Of a stretch of 30,309 bases of DNA, positions 8,340 through 16,539 are shown in pieces. Both the position numbers and the translations under genes were made by a program. The notes beneath the pieces were generated by a model. It was not told where the DNA came from and did not search any database. It worked only from the letters and a program-made list of their open reading frames with translations. Position 1 is the stretch's first letter, and every line of letters begins with the position of its first letter. Origin of the DNA: CAYPJE01 sp964410945 (GTDB lineage: Bacteria > Fidelibacterota > Marinisomatia > Marinisomatales > TCS56); NCBI GenBank assembly GCA_964410945.1, contig CAYPJE010000037.1, positions 1 to 30,309 of the forward strand, given 5' to 3'.

Positions 8340-8739
8340 TATTTATTCACCCGGCGATACTGGATCGAATTTACTGTACAATAATTGAAAAACATCCACT
8401 GGATTGTTCCCGTTAATTTTCACTGGCAAGTCAGTGGTCTCAACACAGACCAAAAAAAAGCCCCGCTTTTCAGCGGGGCTTCTATCCCACGTTGTCTATC
8501 AACCAGATTTTTACAGCCCAGGAGGTCCACATGATAGTAGATGAATTAACCTATTAATCCGGAAATAATCGGATGATCCAATCATAAAAAGAGTCATTGG
8601 ACCGCACATTATTCCCGGCTAACAAAAGTCAGGAAGAGGGACTGTAAAAAACCAGAATCATATCACTATGACCTGTACCACACCGGATTGGTTGTCATAA
8701 ATATTAATTTTTATTGAATAACAATCTGAATATTGATTA
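8340..8739. other. 400-bp intergenic region between sppA and phoU
   Basis: It holds the terminator at 8452-8481 and the sppA upstream region. Between the terminator and the phoU stop lie about 257 bp without a credible gene. In this part I see a 13-nt-loop hairpin with 8-bp arms (8575-8582 and 8596-8603, one G-U pair on the minus-strand RNA), an adjacent 5-bp hairpin (8557-8561 and 8570-8574), and on the plus strand AGGAGGT followed by an eight-codon ORF (8531-8557, MIVDELTY). On the minus strand this AGGAGG reads CCTCCT. It may be a long phoU 3'UTR or a small RNA ending at the terminator; no known RNA family was recognised. Confidence 0.5.
8452..8481 (-). terminator. Rho-independent terminator of the pst-phoU operon
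   Basis: On the minus strand: AAGCCCCGCT, loop GAAA, AGCGGGGCTT, followed by a run of T (plus strand AAAAAAAA at 8452-8459, overlapping the base of the stem). It is a near-perfect 10-bp GC-rich stem. It stands 258 bp past the phoU stop, so the transcript would have a long 3' tail or another small transcript lies between. Confidence 0.9.
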
Positions 8740-9411
8740 TCAGACCGGTTTAGCGTCCCCGCTTGTGTGACGGCTGATTTCACCATCAACCATATACATC
8801 ACATCCTCGGCTATGTTGGTGGCATGATCGGCGATCCGTTCCAGATAGCGGGAAATTCCGACCAGATGAATCAGATCACCGGCCTGCTCCGGATTGTTAC
8901 TGATTGTATTTTCCACATACCCAAAAGTTTTTTTATGCAGCAGATCCACTTCCTGGTCATCTTCACGAACTTTGGCTGCTATTACCATATCCAGTCGTAT
9001 TAATGCATCCAGGCTGTCTTTAACCATCTGTTGAACCTTACGGGTCATAAGGGTAATATCATCGGGGATTGTTATCGGGGGCCGTTCGGCCAATCTTCGC
9101 GCCTGTTTGGCAATATTTACCGAAAGGTCACCCATGCGTTCCAAATCATTATTAATTTTCAGAACCGATACAATATAGCGCAGATCGGCGGCCACTGGCT
9201 GATGCAGGGCCAGCACTTTCAGGCATTCCTCTTCCAGGTTTACTTCCATCTGGTCGATTCGAACATCATTTTCAATGACCTCAACGGCATAATTGATATT
9301 CCGGTTGACCAGTGCCATTACTGATTTACTGACACTTTCTTCAACAATAGCACTGATTGATAGCAGACTACGTTTAATGATTTCAATTTCACGGAATAAA
9401 TGTGTATTCAT
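8740..9411 (-). CDS. phoU: Phosphate signalling complex protein PhoU
   Basis: A protein of 223 residues, all helical, the normal PhoU size with two three-helix bundles. Family motifs are visible twice: LRYIVSVLKINNDLERMGDLSVNIAK in the first half, and DLIHLVGISRYLERIADHATNIAEDVMYMV in the second (the E-R-x-x-D metal-binding repeats). PhoU bridges the PstSCAB transporter and PhoR and keeps PhoR in the phosphatase state when phosphate is plentiful. It is the last gene of the pst operon, 12 bp after pstB, matching the classical order. Confidence 0.96.
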   Translation of the reverse strand: MNTHLFREIEIIKRSLLSISAIVEESVSKSVMALVNRNINYAVEVIENDVRIDQMEVNLEEECLKVLALHQPVAADLRYIVSVLKINNDLERMGDLSVNIAKQARRLAERPPITIPDDITLMTRKVQQMVKDSLDALIRLDMVIAAKVREDDQEVDLLHKKTFGYVENTISNNPEQAGDLIHLVGISRYLERIADHATNIAEDVMYMVDGEISRHTSGDAKPV

Positions 9412-9423
9412 TAGCTGTTCTCC

Positions 9424-10191
9424 CTAACCAAAGCGGCCGGTAATATAATCTTCAGTCTGTTGAATTGCCGGTCTGGTAAATATCTGTTCGGTTTCTCCGA
9501 ACTCAATTAATTCACCTTCATAGAAAAACGCCGTTTTATCTGATACACGCGCCGCCTGTTGCATATTGTGGGTAACAATAACGATTGTATAATTCTTACG
9601 CAATTCACCAATCAGGTTTTCAATCCTGGCCGTCGACTTCGGGTCTAGGGCTGAGGCTGGTTCATCCATCAGGATAATTTCCGGCTCTACTGCCAACGCA
9701 CGAGCAATACACAAACGCTGCTGCTGTCCTCCCGACAAACCGATAGCACTTTCATCCAGCCGGTCTTTCACTTCATCCCATAAGGCTGCACCTTTCAGGC
9801 TGTTGAAAACAATTTCATCCAGCACTTTGATGTCTTTCAAACCATGAATCCGCGGACCGTAGGCGATGTTTTCATAGACTGATTTAGGAAAAGGATTCGA
9901 TTTCTGGAATACCATTCCAACCATTTTCCGCAACTCGACAACATCCGAATCTGGTGAATATATCTCTTTTCCGTCAATGGATATTCGTCCGTCATGCCAG
10001 GTTCCGGGGATGATGTCGTTCATCCGGTTGATCATTCTGAGAAAAGTGGATTTACCACACCCGGATGGTCCGATCAGGGCCGTAACTTCCTTTTCAGGAA
10101 TATTCAGATTGATATCAAACAATGCCTGTGCATCACCATAATGGAAATTTACTTTTTCAACCAGAATCTTTGGATATTGATTTTCTACCAT
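9424..10191 (-). CDS. pstB: Phosphate ABC transporter ATP-binding protein PstB
   Basis: A protein of 255 residues, the typical length. Walker A GPSGCGKS (residues 41-48), Q-loop VFQKSNPFPKSVYENIAYGPR (Gln96), signature LSGGQ (152-156), Walker B IILMDEP (172-178) and the H-loop VTHNMQQAARVSD are all present. The PstB-specific NPFP and HNMQQA motifs make the substrate call firm. It powers high-affinity phosphate import through PstC/PstA. It overlaps the end of pstA by 7 bp and precedes phoU by 12 bp. Confidence 0.97.
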   Translation of the reverse strand: MVENQYPKILVEKVNFHYGDAQALFDINLNIPEKEVTALIGPSGCGKSTFLRMINRMNDIIPGTWHDGRISIDGKEIYSPDSDVVELRKMVGMVFQKSNPFPKSVYENIAYGPRIHGLKDIKVLDEIVFNSLKGAALWDEVKDRLDESAIGLSGGQQQRLCIARALAVEPEIILMDEPASALDPKSTARIENLIGELRKNYTIVIVTHNMQQAARVSDKTAFFYEGELIEFGETEQIFTRPAIQQTEDYITGRFG

Positions 10192-11033
10192 CGGTATTTT
10201 TTCCGGAAATAACTGCGTAAAATAATTGCTGAAATATTAAATATCAGCACCAGTATCAGAAGAACCAGTGCCGTGCCATACTGCATAGGTAATACCTTAC
10301 TCGCTTCGGGATGCTGGGTTGCCAGAACATAAAGGTGGTAGGGCAGAGCCATAACCTGATCAAAAACAGAGCGGGGCAAACGCGGCAGGAAAAATGCCGC
10401 CACTGTCAACAGGATCGGTGCCGTCTCTCCGGCTGCCCGTCCAATTCCGAGAATTGATCCGGTGAACATCCCTGGTACGGCATACGGTAAAACATTCTTG
10501 TAGATTGTCTGCCATTTGGTGGCACCTAAAGCCAGGGATCCTTCACGAAAGGCCCGGGGGATGGCCTGAAGTGCCTCCTCACTGGATACAATTATGGTCG
10601 GCAATATCATTAATGCCAGCGTAAGGCTACCAGCAAGAATTGAAGCCCCGAAATTCAGGAAAAGAACGAATAATCCTAGTCCGAACAGACCGAAAACAAT
10701 TGAGGGTACCCCGGCCAGGGTAACTATAGCCAACCGGATCAGCCTGGTGAACCGGCCCTGGCGGGCGTATTCAGTCAAGTATACAGCGCTGGCCATACCA
10801 AGCGGTAAAGCCACCAGAATCGCCAGCCCAACCAGATAAATAGAACCGACAATCGCAGGGAAAATTCCTCCCTCTGCCCCACTTTTACGGGGATTGGATA
10901 AAATAAATTCCCAGCTCAGGGTTGGCAATCCTTTGACTACTATATCGAGAATGATATAACCAATCACCAAAACGACAGAATAACTGGCCAGTCGTATGGC
11001 CCAATAAATGATCTGTTCGCCTGATTTTTTCAT
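10185..11033 (-). CDS. pstA: Phosphate ABC transporter permease PstA
   Basis: A protein of 282 residues with about six membrane segments. The binding-protein-dependent permease EAA loop is visible as EEALQAIPRAFREGSLALGATKWQTIYKNVLP. Conserved features of PstA include SGAEGGIFPAIVGS near the start, ASAVYLTEYA, VPSIVFGLFGLGLFV and GRAAGETAPILLT. It forms the membrane channel with PstC. It overlaps pstC by 4 bp (ATGA) and pstB by 7 bp, showing tight translational coupling. Confidence 0.96.
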   Translation of the reverse strand: MKKSGEQIIYWAIRLASYSVVLVIGYIILDIVVKGLPTLSWEFILSNPRKSGAEGGIFPAIVGSIYLVGLAILVALPLGMASAVYLTEYARQGRFTRLIRLAIVTLAGVPSIVFGLFGLGLFVLFLNFGASILAGSLTLALMILPTIIVSSEEALQAIPRAFREGSLALGATKWQTIYKNVLPYAVPGMFTGSILGIGRAAGETAPILLTVAAFFLPRLPRSVFDQVMALPYHLYVLATQHPEASKVLPMQYGTALVLLILVLIFNISAIILRSYFRKKYRW

Positions 11034-11908
11034 CGCATCTGATATTTTTTTAGAACGCGCTGTGCAATCATATTTAAAATAAATGTGATCAGCAACAAGA
11101 CCAATCCCACCCAGAACAAGGCCTGGTAATGGGAACTGCCAAAGGCTACCTCACCCATTTCCGCGGCAATGGTAGCGGTCATTGTCCGAACCGAACCAAA
11201 TGGATTCAGGGTCACCTTGGCGGCATTTCCAGTAACCATCAGGACCACCATCGTTTCACCGATCACCCGTCCCATACCCAGCATTATTGAGGCAATGATG
11301 CCCGGCAGGGCGGCCGGCACGATTACCCTCCAGATGGTCTGTAGATGGCTGGCTCCCAGCGCCAGCGAGGCTTCCTTGTAATTTCGCGGCACCGAATGAA
11401 TGGCATCTTCCGAGATTGAAATAACGGTGGGGATCGCCATCAGGGCCAGCAACAGAGCACCGGTAAAGGCCGTCAAACCGGTATTCAACCCAAACAGGTT
11501 TTTAACCAACGGACTGAGTACCACCAATCCGAAGAAACCAATAACAACCGAGGGTATACCGGCCAGTATTTCTATGAATGGCTTCAGGATTTCATTCTCA
11601 CGCGGCGAGGCAATCTCGGCTACATAAACAGCCCCCAGAACACCAAAAGGTATCATGATTGCTGTTGCAATCAATGTAACCAGAACCGAACCGTTTATCA
11701 GTGGAATTATCCCATACACCTCCGCGATAAAGGAAACCGGGACCCAACGTTTATTCCAAAGCGCCGAAAGTCCCGGTTCAAAAGCAAACGGAATGGCTTC
11801 TTTACCTAGAAACAGAAAAATCAGAATAACAATTAGAATACTGGTGGAGGCAGCCCCCACCAGCATCTTCTGTATAATATTCTCTCTAAACGTCCGGTCC
11901 ATTTTCAA
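11030..11908 (-). CDS. pstC: Phosphate ABC transporter permease PstC
   Basis: A protein of 292 residues with about six membrane segments. Motifs: PLINGSVLVTLIATAIMIPFGV, LAGIPSVVIGFFGLVVL, the EAA loop SEDAIHSVPRNYKEASLALGAS, and GRVIGETMVVLMVTGNAA, which distinguishes PstC from PstA. The N-terminus carries the extra membrane helix usual for PstC (MLVGAASTSILIVILIFLFLG). It starts 6 bp after pstS and overlaps pstA by 4 bp. Confidence 0.96.
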   Translation of the reverse strand: MKMDRTFRENIIQKMLVGAASTSILIVILIFLFLGKEAIPFAFEPGLSALWNKRWVPVSFIAEVYGIIPLINGSVLVTLIATAIMIPFGVLGAVYVAEIASPRENEILKPFIEILAGIPSVVIGFFGLVVLSPLVKNLFGLNTGLTAFTGALLLALMAIPTVISISEDAIHSVPRNYKEASLALGASHLQTIWRVIVPAALPGIIASIMLGMGRVIGETMVVLMVTGNAAKVTLNPFGSVRTMTATIAAEMGEVAFGSSHYQALFWVGLVLLLITFILNMIAQRVLKKYQMR

Positions 11909-11914
11909 CAGTAT

Positions 11915-12769
11915 TTAGTTGATTGGTACGTATCCGGTCTCGAGCACAATTTTCTGTCCTGCTTCGGACATGCAATAGGCAATGAAATCCTTGGTCACAC
12001 CTTCGGGAGTGCCCTTGGTGTAGAAATGCAATGGACGGGCAATTGGATAGGCGCCGGTTTTAACCGTGGCAACAGCCGGTGTCACCGGTTCACTATCAGC
12101 TTTATCACGAATCGCCAGCATTTTAATCTGGTCCGCTGCTTCAAAGGCATAGCCTAACCCGACATAACCGATCGACCATTTATCCTGCGATACGGTCTGA
12201 ATAATAGCCGAAGTTGATGGCATCAGCATGGCATCTTTGGAATAATCCTGTTTGTTCAAAACACGCTTCTGGAAGAAAACATAGGTACCTGAACTGGACT
12301 CGCGGGAGAGAACAACGATGGATTCTTTGGGTCCATTGACCGCATCCCATTCCTGGTATGATCCACGATAGATCCGTCCAATCTGATCAATGGTAAGTTC
12401 ATCGATTGGGTTGGCAGGATTCACAACCACAGCAATACCGTCACGGGCAACCACATGCGCCATCGCTTCGATTCCATTCTTTTTAGCCAAATCCACTTCC
12501 TTGGATTTAATGGTTCGCGAGGCGATACAGATATCGGTAGTACCGTTTATCAGGGCAGCGATTCCGGTTCCGGAACCACCACCGGTGACGGAAATATTCA
12601 CATCGGGATGCCGATTCATATAATCCTCGGCCCAGTTACTGGCCAGATGAACCATCGTATCCGATCCCTTGATGGTTAAATAGGTGGCAGTTTTACCACC
12701 CTCTTTTTTGCCACAGCCGACAAACATCAGTGCGGCAGAAACCAAAATAATTGTTGATAAGCGTTTCAT
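11915..12769 (-). CDS. pstS: Phosphate-binding lipoprotein PstS
   Basis: A protein of 284 residues with a lipoprotein signal: MKRLSTIILVSAALMFVGC, lipobox FVGC, predicted to be anchored by Cys19. Phosphate-binding motifs of the PstS family are visible: IKGSDTMVHLASNWAEDY, SVTGGGSGTGIAALINGTTDICIASR, and VLSRESSSGTYVFFQK. It captures phosphate in the periplasm for PstCAB. The ATG is preceded by AAGGAAAGGA. It is the first gene of the pst operon, with its own predicted Pho box and -10 element in the 63-bp gap after the porin gene. Confidence 0.95.
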   Translation of the reverse strand: MKRLSTIILVSAALMFVGCGKKEGGKTATYLTIKGSDTMVHLASNWAEDYMNRHPDVNISVTGGGSGTGIAALINGTTDICIASRTIKSKEVDLAKKNGIEAMAHVVARDGIAVVVNPANPIDELTIDQIGRIYRGSYQEWDAVNGPKESIVVLSRESSSGTYVFFQKRVLNKQDYSKDAMLMPSTSAIIQTVSQDKWSIGYVGLGYAFEAADQIKMLAIRDKADSEPVTPAVATVKTGAYPIARPLHFYTKGTPEGVTKDFIAYCMSEAGQKIVLETGYVPIN

Positions 12770-12792
12770 TTGTTAATTCCTTTCCTTGTCTG

Positions 12793-12825
12793 ATATTAGG
12801 TTAACAATGTTAGGATCGTGTTAGG
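12793..12825 (-). promoter_or_regulatory. Predicted Pho box and -10 of pstS
   Basis: Two direct repeats, CCTAACA on the minus strand (plus-strand TGTTAGG at 12808-12814 and 12819-12825), with an exact 11-bp period, then 9 nt, then TAATAT (plus 12793-12798) as a -10. The 11-bp period equals that of known PhoB boxes, where the repeat replaces the -35. The predicted transcript starts about 17 nt before pstS. Confidence 0.75.
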
Positions 12826-12832
12826 ACCTGAC

Positions 12833-13777
12833 TCAGAATTTGAATTGAATATTGAGCGCATAGACCGCTTCGGAATCGTCCGGTTGTACCCTCATATTAG
12901 GAGCTATCGATAATCCTTTGGCCGGTTTGATATTCAGACCAAATATGATATAACCAGTTGATTCATCACCGTCACCAGCCAGGTCGTAGCGCCCAAAGAT
13001 CCTTAGTTTCTCATTAACTTTATAATTTCCATAAGCGGAAACCAGGGTGGCGTTATCGGATTCATCGGAATCAACCATTACATTATATTCGACACCAGCC
13101 CTGATCCTGGAGTTGGACCAGCCACCGAAGGCGCCTGCAACTGTCTTGAAGCCAACTGTAACAGAATCGATATCATAGTTTTCAAATGTAAATACACCGC
13201 CAAGATTATAACCTTCTTTGGAGGACAATTTGTTTTCACCGGTAAATAACTGAACGGACAGCTTTTTATGATCATCGTCCTCCGGGGCCTTATACCCGCT
13301 GCCGTTGGTCAGTAGAGCTGTCCCCTTCAGTGTGTCGAACAATTTGAAAGAATAACCGATTCCCAGATCGGCTGAACTGGACCATTTGTTTTTGTCCATA
13401 GCCGATTTCTCGATAAACCGAAAACCCCAGGTCTTTTCCTGAACACTGAACATATTCATCCCCTGCAATCCAAAGATAAATGTTCCGAAATCGGTTTTCC
13501 AGTCCAGGCGGGCATTTTTCAGGTAAACCATCAGATGGGGATTTGAGGAATCATTCTTCTGTCTCCCCACATCAGTCTGGATTTTGACTTTCAGATTATC
13601 AGTCATTTTCTGCTGATAGGTCAGGTAAGCACGATTTATCTCAAATTCACCGGACTCATATCCGCTCTCCTCCAAAGCAAATTCATAGAAGACAACCCCG
13701 CTCCAGGTACCATCTCCTGCCAGAGAAGCATTGAGCATCACTATAATCGTAATCAATGTTTTGATTAAACTGTTCAT
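12833..13777 (-). CDS. Outer-membrane porin, probably phosphate-starvation induced
   Basis: A protein of 314 residues with a signal peptide (MNSLIKTLITIIVMLNASLAG) and, after it, alternating amphipathic strands ending in YALNIQFKF with a C-terminal Phe, as in porins. Strands such as FEINRAYLTYQQKMTDNLKVKIQTDVGR resemble the OprO/OprP (phosphate-selective porin) superfamily at its start, where a YLTY/RLTY strand is common. The porin call rests on this overall look; selectivity for phosphate is inferred from its place between phoBR and pstS and from a Pho-type box upstream. AAGGAA precedes the ATG. An alternative is a general porin of the same fold. Confidence 0.75.
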   Translation of the reverse strand: MNSLIKTLITIIVMLNASLAGDGTWSGVVFYEFALEESGYESGEFEINRAYLTYQQKMTDNLKVKIQTDVGRQKNDSSNPHLMVYLKNARLDWKTDFGTFIFGLQGMNMFSVQEKTWGFRFIEKSAMDKNKWSSSADLGIGYSFKLFDTLKGTALLTNGSGYKAPEDDDHKKLSVQLFTGENKLSSKEGYNLGGVFTFENYDIDSVTVGFKTVAGAFGGWSNSRIRAGVEYNVMVDSDESDNATLVSAYGNYKVNEKLRIFGRYDLAGDGDESTGYIIFGLNIKPAKGLSIAPNMRVQPDDSEAVYALNIQFKF

Positions 13778-13867
13778 TTAAAATTCCTTATCACTTTTTT
13801 AGTAGTATTAATTTTTGATTGCACCATGGACTCATACACAATCCATATTCAATGGAAGTTGTTATAA

Positions 13868-13900
13868 AAACTAGACAGGATATGTTAGGAATTTGTTAGC
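13868..13900 (-). promoter_or_regulatory. Predicted Pho box and -10 of the porin gene
   Basis: Minus strand GCTAACA and CCTAACA (plus-strand TGTTAGG 13883-13889 and TGTTAGC 13894-13900), 11-bp period, then 9 nt and TAGTTT (plus 13868-13873) as a weak -10. Repeat and spacing match the pstS and phoB sites. The predicted leader to the porin ATG is about 84 nt. Confidence 0.65.
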
Positions 13901-13924
13901 CTGCCATTAGAATTGGATATAATT

Positions 13925-13954
13925 AAAAAGGGTCGGATTGAGAGGAACTCAACC
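13925..13954 (-). terminator. Possible weak terminator after phoR
   Basis: On the minus strand GGTTGAG, loop TTCCT, CTCAATCC (7 bp with one bulged base), then GACCC and TTTTTAATT. The stem is short and separated from the T-run, so termination may be partial. It separates phoBR from the Pho box of the porin. Confidence 0.35.
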
Positions 13955-13959
13955 AGTCT

Positions 13960-15735
13960 TCAGACAGAGTCGTTCAATGGCAAATATACAGAGAAAGTGC
14001 TACCAACATCGGGGATGCTTTCGACTTCGATCAAGCCATTATGGGCCAATACAATATGTTTCACAATCGCCAGTCCCAGACCGGTACCACCGGCCTTGCG
14101 ACTGCGTCCCTTATCGACCCGGTAAAAACGTTCGAACAGCCGCGACAGATGCTGATCCGCTATCCCGATGCCCTGATCGATGACTTTCAGGACTATTCTA
14201 TCATCGGTCTGCCCAGCAGTTATTTTGACCTGAGTGCCCTGACCGCTGTATTTGATAGCATTGTCAACAAGGTTCGTTACCGCCTGTCGCAACAAGATCG
14301 GGTCGGCCTGTACCTGAATGGTATCTTCACAGGACATTTCGACATTAATCGAATTTACCTCAGCTGCCATTTCACAATCTCGAATTGAACCATAGATAAT
14401 ATCTCTCAGCTTTACAGTTTCGAGAATTATTTCGCTGTGTTCTCGCTGGCGCTCGATTTTTGACAATCGCAACAGGTCTTCCAGGATGGCGTTCAACCGG
14501 TCAGCCTGCCGGGCAATAATATCCAGGAAATGCCGGGCTTCATCCGGTTTCTCCAACGCCCCCCCAAGCAGTGTTTCCACAAATCCTTTGATGGATGTCA
14601 GTGGTGTTTTCAATTCATGGGCAACATTACCGACAAATTCCTGCCGCAGATTTTCAAGCTTTTTCAACCGGGAAATATCATTCAGAACTACTACAATCCC
14701 AAAACTGGAACCATCCGAATTGAGCATCGGTGCACCACTTGCTCTGATATATCTTTCATCCAGACCGACTATCAATATATCCTGTTCGGCCGGTGATCTT
14801 TCGACTAGCAGTTGGCCAATAAAATCCTGCAATTGAGTATGCCGGATAATTTCCGGTACAATTTGTCCGATCGCTTCCGATGGATCGCATTCGAATAGAG
14901 CGGCCGCGGCCTGATTGATCCTTAATATTTTTTGTGCCGTATCCACCGCCAGGACACCTTCAACCATACTGGACAAAACCGCCTGCTGTTCGTTACGCTG
15001 GTTGGTTATCATCGAAATCCGGCGCTGCAGTTCGGCGGCCATTCGATTCATCGAATCGGCCAGACTGTCCAATTCACTGATTTTGGAGTGCGCCATGATA
15101 TTCTGGAATTCTCCCTTGGAAATCAGTTCCGACCCACTCCGGATTTCTTCAATTGGACGGGTAATCCGCCGCGCCACCACCACACTGATCATCATTGATA
15201 AAATGATCGCCAGTATAGTAATCACAATCAGCCGGCTTAATATCGGATTGATGGCATCCCGCAACGACTGCAACGGCACCGCCGATCTGATCACCATGCT
15301 AACCATATTGTTGTTCCACACCGGGACAGCAACATAAAGCATATCACGGTGCAGGGTCTGGCTGTAACGAATTGATTGCCCGATTTCACCAGCGAGGGCT
15401 TCAATGAATTCCGGACGATCGGCATGCAGTTCCATGCTGGCAGCGCTTTCATCGGTATCACCGAGAACCAGGCCTGTTTTATTTATCAGGGTAATCCGTG
15501 TCCCGGAAGCACTACCCAGTTCATAACACAAGGTCTCATAATTAAATTCTGATATATCTTCACGGTACAGAGCTTCACGGGCCAGTTTGGTGCTGGCTAC
15601 CAGGCGTTCAGTGGTCTGACTGCGGTTAAATCGGTTAATCCCCAGAAAAGCAAACCACAACAGGATGACACTGACCAGGACAATAATTGTCAGATAAGTT
15701 GGTAATAACCGGAATAGCAGTCTGGTCGGTTTCAT
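13960..15735 (-). CDS. phoR: Phosphate-sensing histidine kinase PhoR
   Basis: A protein of 591 residues. Membrane segments at about 10-32 and 167-188 flank an extracytoplasmic sensor domain of about 130 residues, followed by HAMP (about 188-240), PAS (about 250-355), HisKA with His373 in VAHELKTPLTS, and an HATPase domain with N-box LVDNAIKYS (Asn492), G1 DQGIGI (520-525) and G2 GGTGLGL (549-555). This long form, with a sensor domain and HAMP plus PAS, is the one found in many bacteria outside the Enterobacteria. It phosphorylates PhoB under phosphate limitation and is controlled by PstSCAB-PhoU. It overlaps phoB by 4 bp (ATGA). Confidence 0.93.
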   Translation of the reverse strand: MKPTRLLFRLLPTYLTIIVLVSVILLWFAFLGINRFNRSQTTERLVASTKLAREALYREDISEFNYETLCYELGSASGTRITLINKTGLVLGDTDESAASMELHADRPEFIEALAGEIGQSIRYSQTLHRDMLYVAVPVWNNNMVSMVIRSAVPLQSLRDAINPILSRLIVITILAIILSMMISVVVARRITRPIEEIRSGSELISKGEFQNIMAHSKISELDSLADSMNRMAAELQRRISMITNQRNEQQAVLSSMVEGVLAVDTAQKILRINQAAAALFECDPSEAIGQIVPEIIRHTQLQDFIGQLLVERSPAEQDILIVGLDERYIRASGAPMLNSDGSSFGIVVVLNDISRLKKLENLRQEFVGNVAHELKTPLTSIKGFVETLLGGALEKPDEARHFLDIIARQADRLNAILEDLLRLSKIERQREHSEIILETVKLRDIIYGSIRDCEMAAEVNSINVEMSCEDTIQVQADPILLRQAVTNLVDNAIKYSGQGTQVKITAGQTDDRIVLKVIDQGIGIADQHLSRLFERFYRVDKGRSRKAGGTGLGLAIVKHIVLAHNGLIEVESIPDVGSTFSVYLPLNDSV

Positions 15736-16445
15736 ATTTCCAGCATCCGGTATCCGACCCCCCTTACGGTCTGAATAAGGTTGCCTGCTTTGCCAAGTTT
15801 TTTCCGGAGACCTACAAACTGAAAATCAACCGAGCGCTCGGTCACCGGATAATTATCACCTCGGACCTTGTCAACAATCTGTCCCCGGGTAAATACCCAT
15901 CCAGGATGAGCCATCAGCAAATACAGAATCTCGAATTCGGTATAGGTCAATTCGACCTTTTTATCATCGACTTTTATTTCCCGTCTTCCGGGATGCAAAT
16001 ATATATTATGATAATAAATGGGCTGACGATTATTGTCGGCCTGCGTTTCATCAACCCTTCTCAAAACTGTTTTTACCCGGGCTATCAGAACCTTGGGGCT
16101 GAATGGTTTGGTTACGTAATCATCGGCCCCCATTTCCAGACCGGCAACGATATCAGATTCTTCCCCCCGGGCGGTCAGCATTACGATCGGCAATTTTTCC
16201 GAATCCCGGTCATTTTTTAACAGACGGCAGAGATCCAGTCCGTTCATTCCGGGAAGCATGAGATCAAGCACCAGCAAATCCGGCAGTTTACGTTGAATTT
16301 TCCGTAATGCTTCCTCAGCGCTTTCGGCCTTTCTGACCCGGAAACCGGCGCTTTGAAGATTGTAAGAAACCAGCTCAAGAATGTCAATTTCATCATCCAC
16401 AACCAAAATTGTGGCTGGCAGTGAATCTGTACTTTGATTTATCAT
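15732..16445 (-). CDS. phoB: Phosphate regulon response regulator PhoB (OmpR family)
   Basis: A protein of 237 residues. The receiver domain has the acidic pair DDE (17-19), phospho-acceptor Asp61 in LLVLDLMLPGMNG and Lys in DYVTKPFSPKVL. The C-terminal winged helix reads VELTYTEFEILYLLMAHPGWVFTRGQIVDKVRGDNYPVTERSVDFQFVGLRKKLG, of PhoB/OmpR type. Paired with phoR by a 4-bp overlap and next to pst genes, the PhoB identity is strong. A Pho-type box lies directly upstream, so autoregulation is likely; the -10 is so close to the ATG that the mRNA may be leaderless, and no Shine-Dalgarno is visible before the ATG. Confidence 0.93.
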   Translation of the reverse strand: MINQSTDSLPATILVVDDEIDILELVSYNLQSAGFRVRKAESAEEALRKIQRKLPDLLVLDLMLPGMNGLDLCRLLKNDRDSEKLPIVMLTARGEESDIVAGLEMGADDYVTKPFSPKVLIARVKTVLRRVDETQADNNRQPIYYHNIYLHPGRREIKVDDKKVELTYTEFEILYLLMAHPGWVFTRGQIVDKVRGDNYPVTERSVDFQFVGLRKKLGKAGNLIQTVRGVGYRMLEI

Positions 16446-16451
16446 CCGTGG

Positions 16452-16484
16452 AAATTACTATCCAATTGTTAGATTTCTGTTAGG
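16452..16484 (-). promoter_or_regulatory. Predicted Pho box and -10 of phoBR
   Basis: Minus strand CCTAACA and TCTAACA (plus-strand TGTTAGA 16467-16473 and TGTTAGG 16478-16484), 11-bp period, then 9 nt and TAATTT (plus 16452-16457) as the -10. Only six bases separate the -10 from the phoB ATG. Confidence 0.7.
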
Positions 16485-16539
16485 GCTGGTTTCCCCCTGG
16501 TAAACGACGTAAAATTACACAACTATTAAAGGCAGAAAA

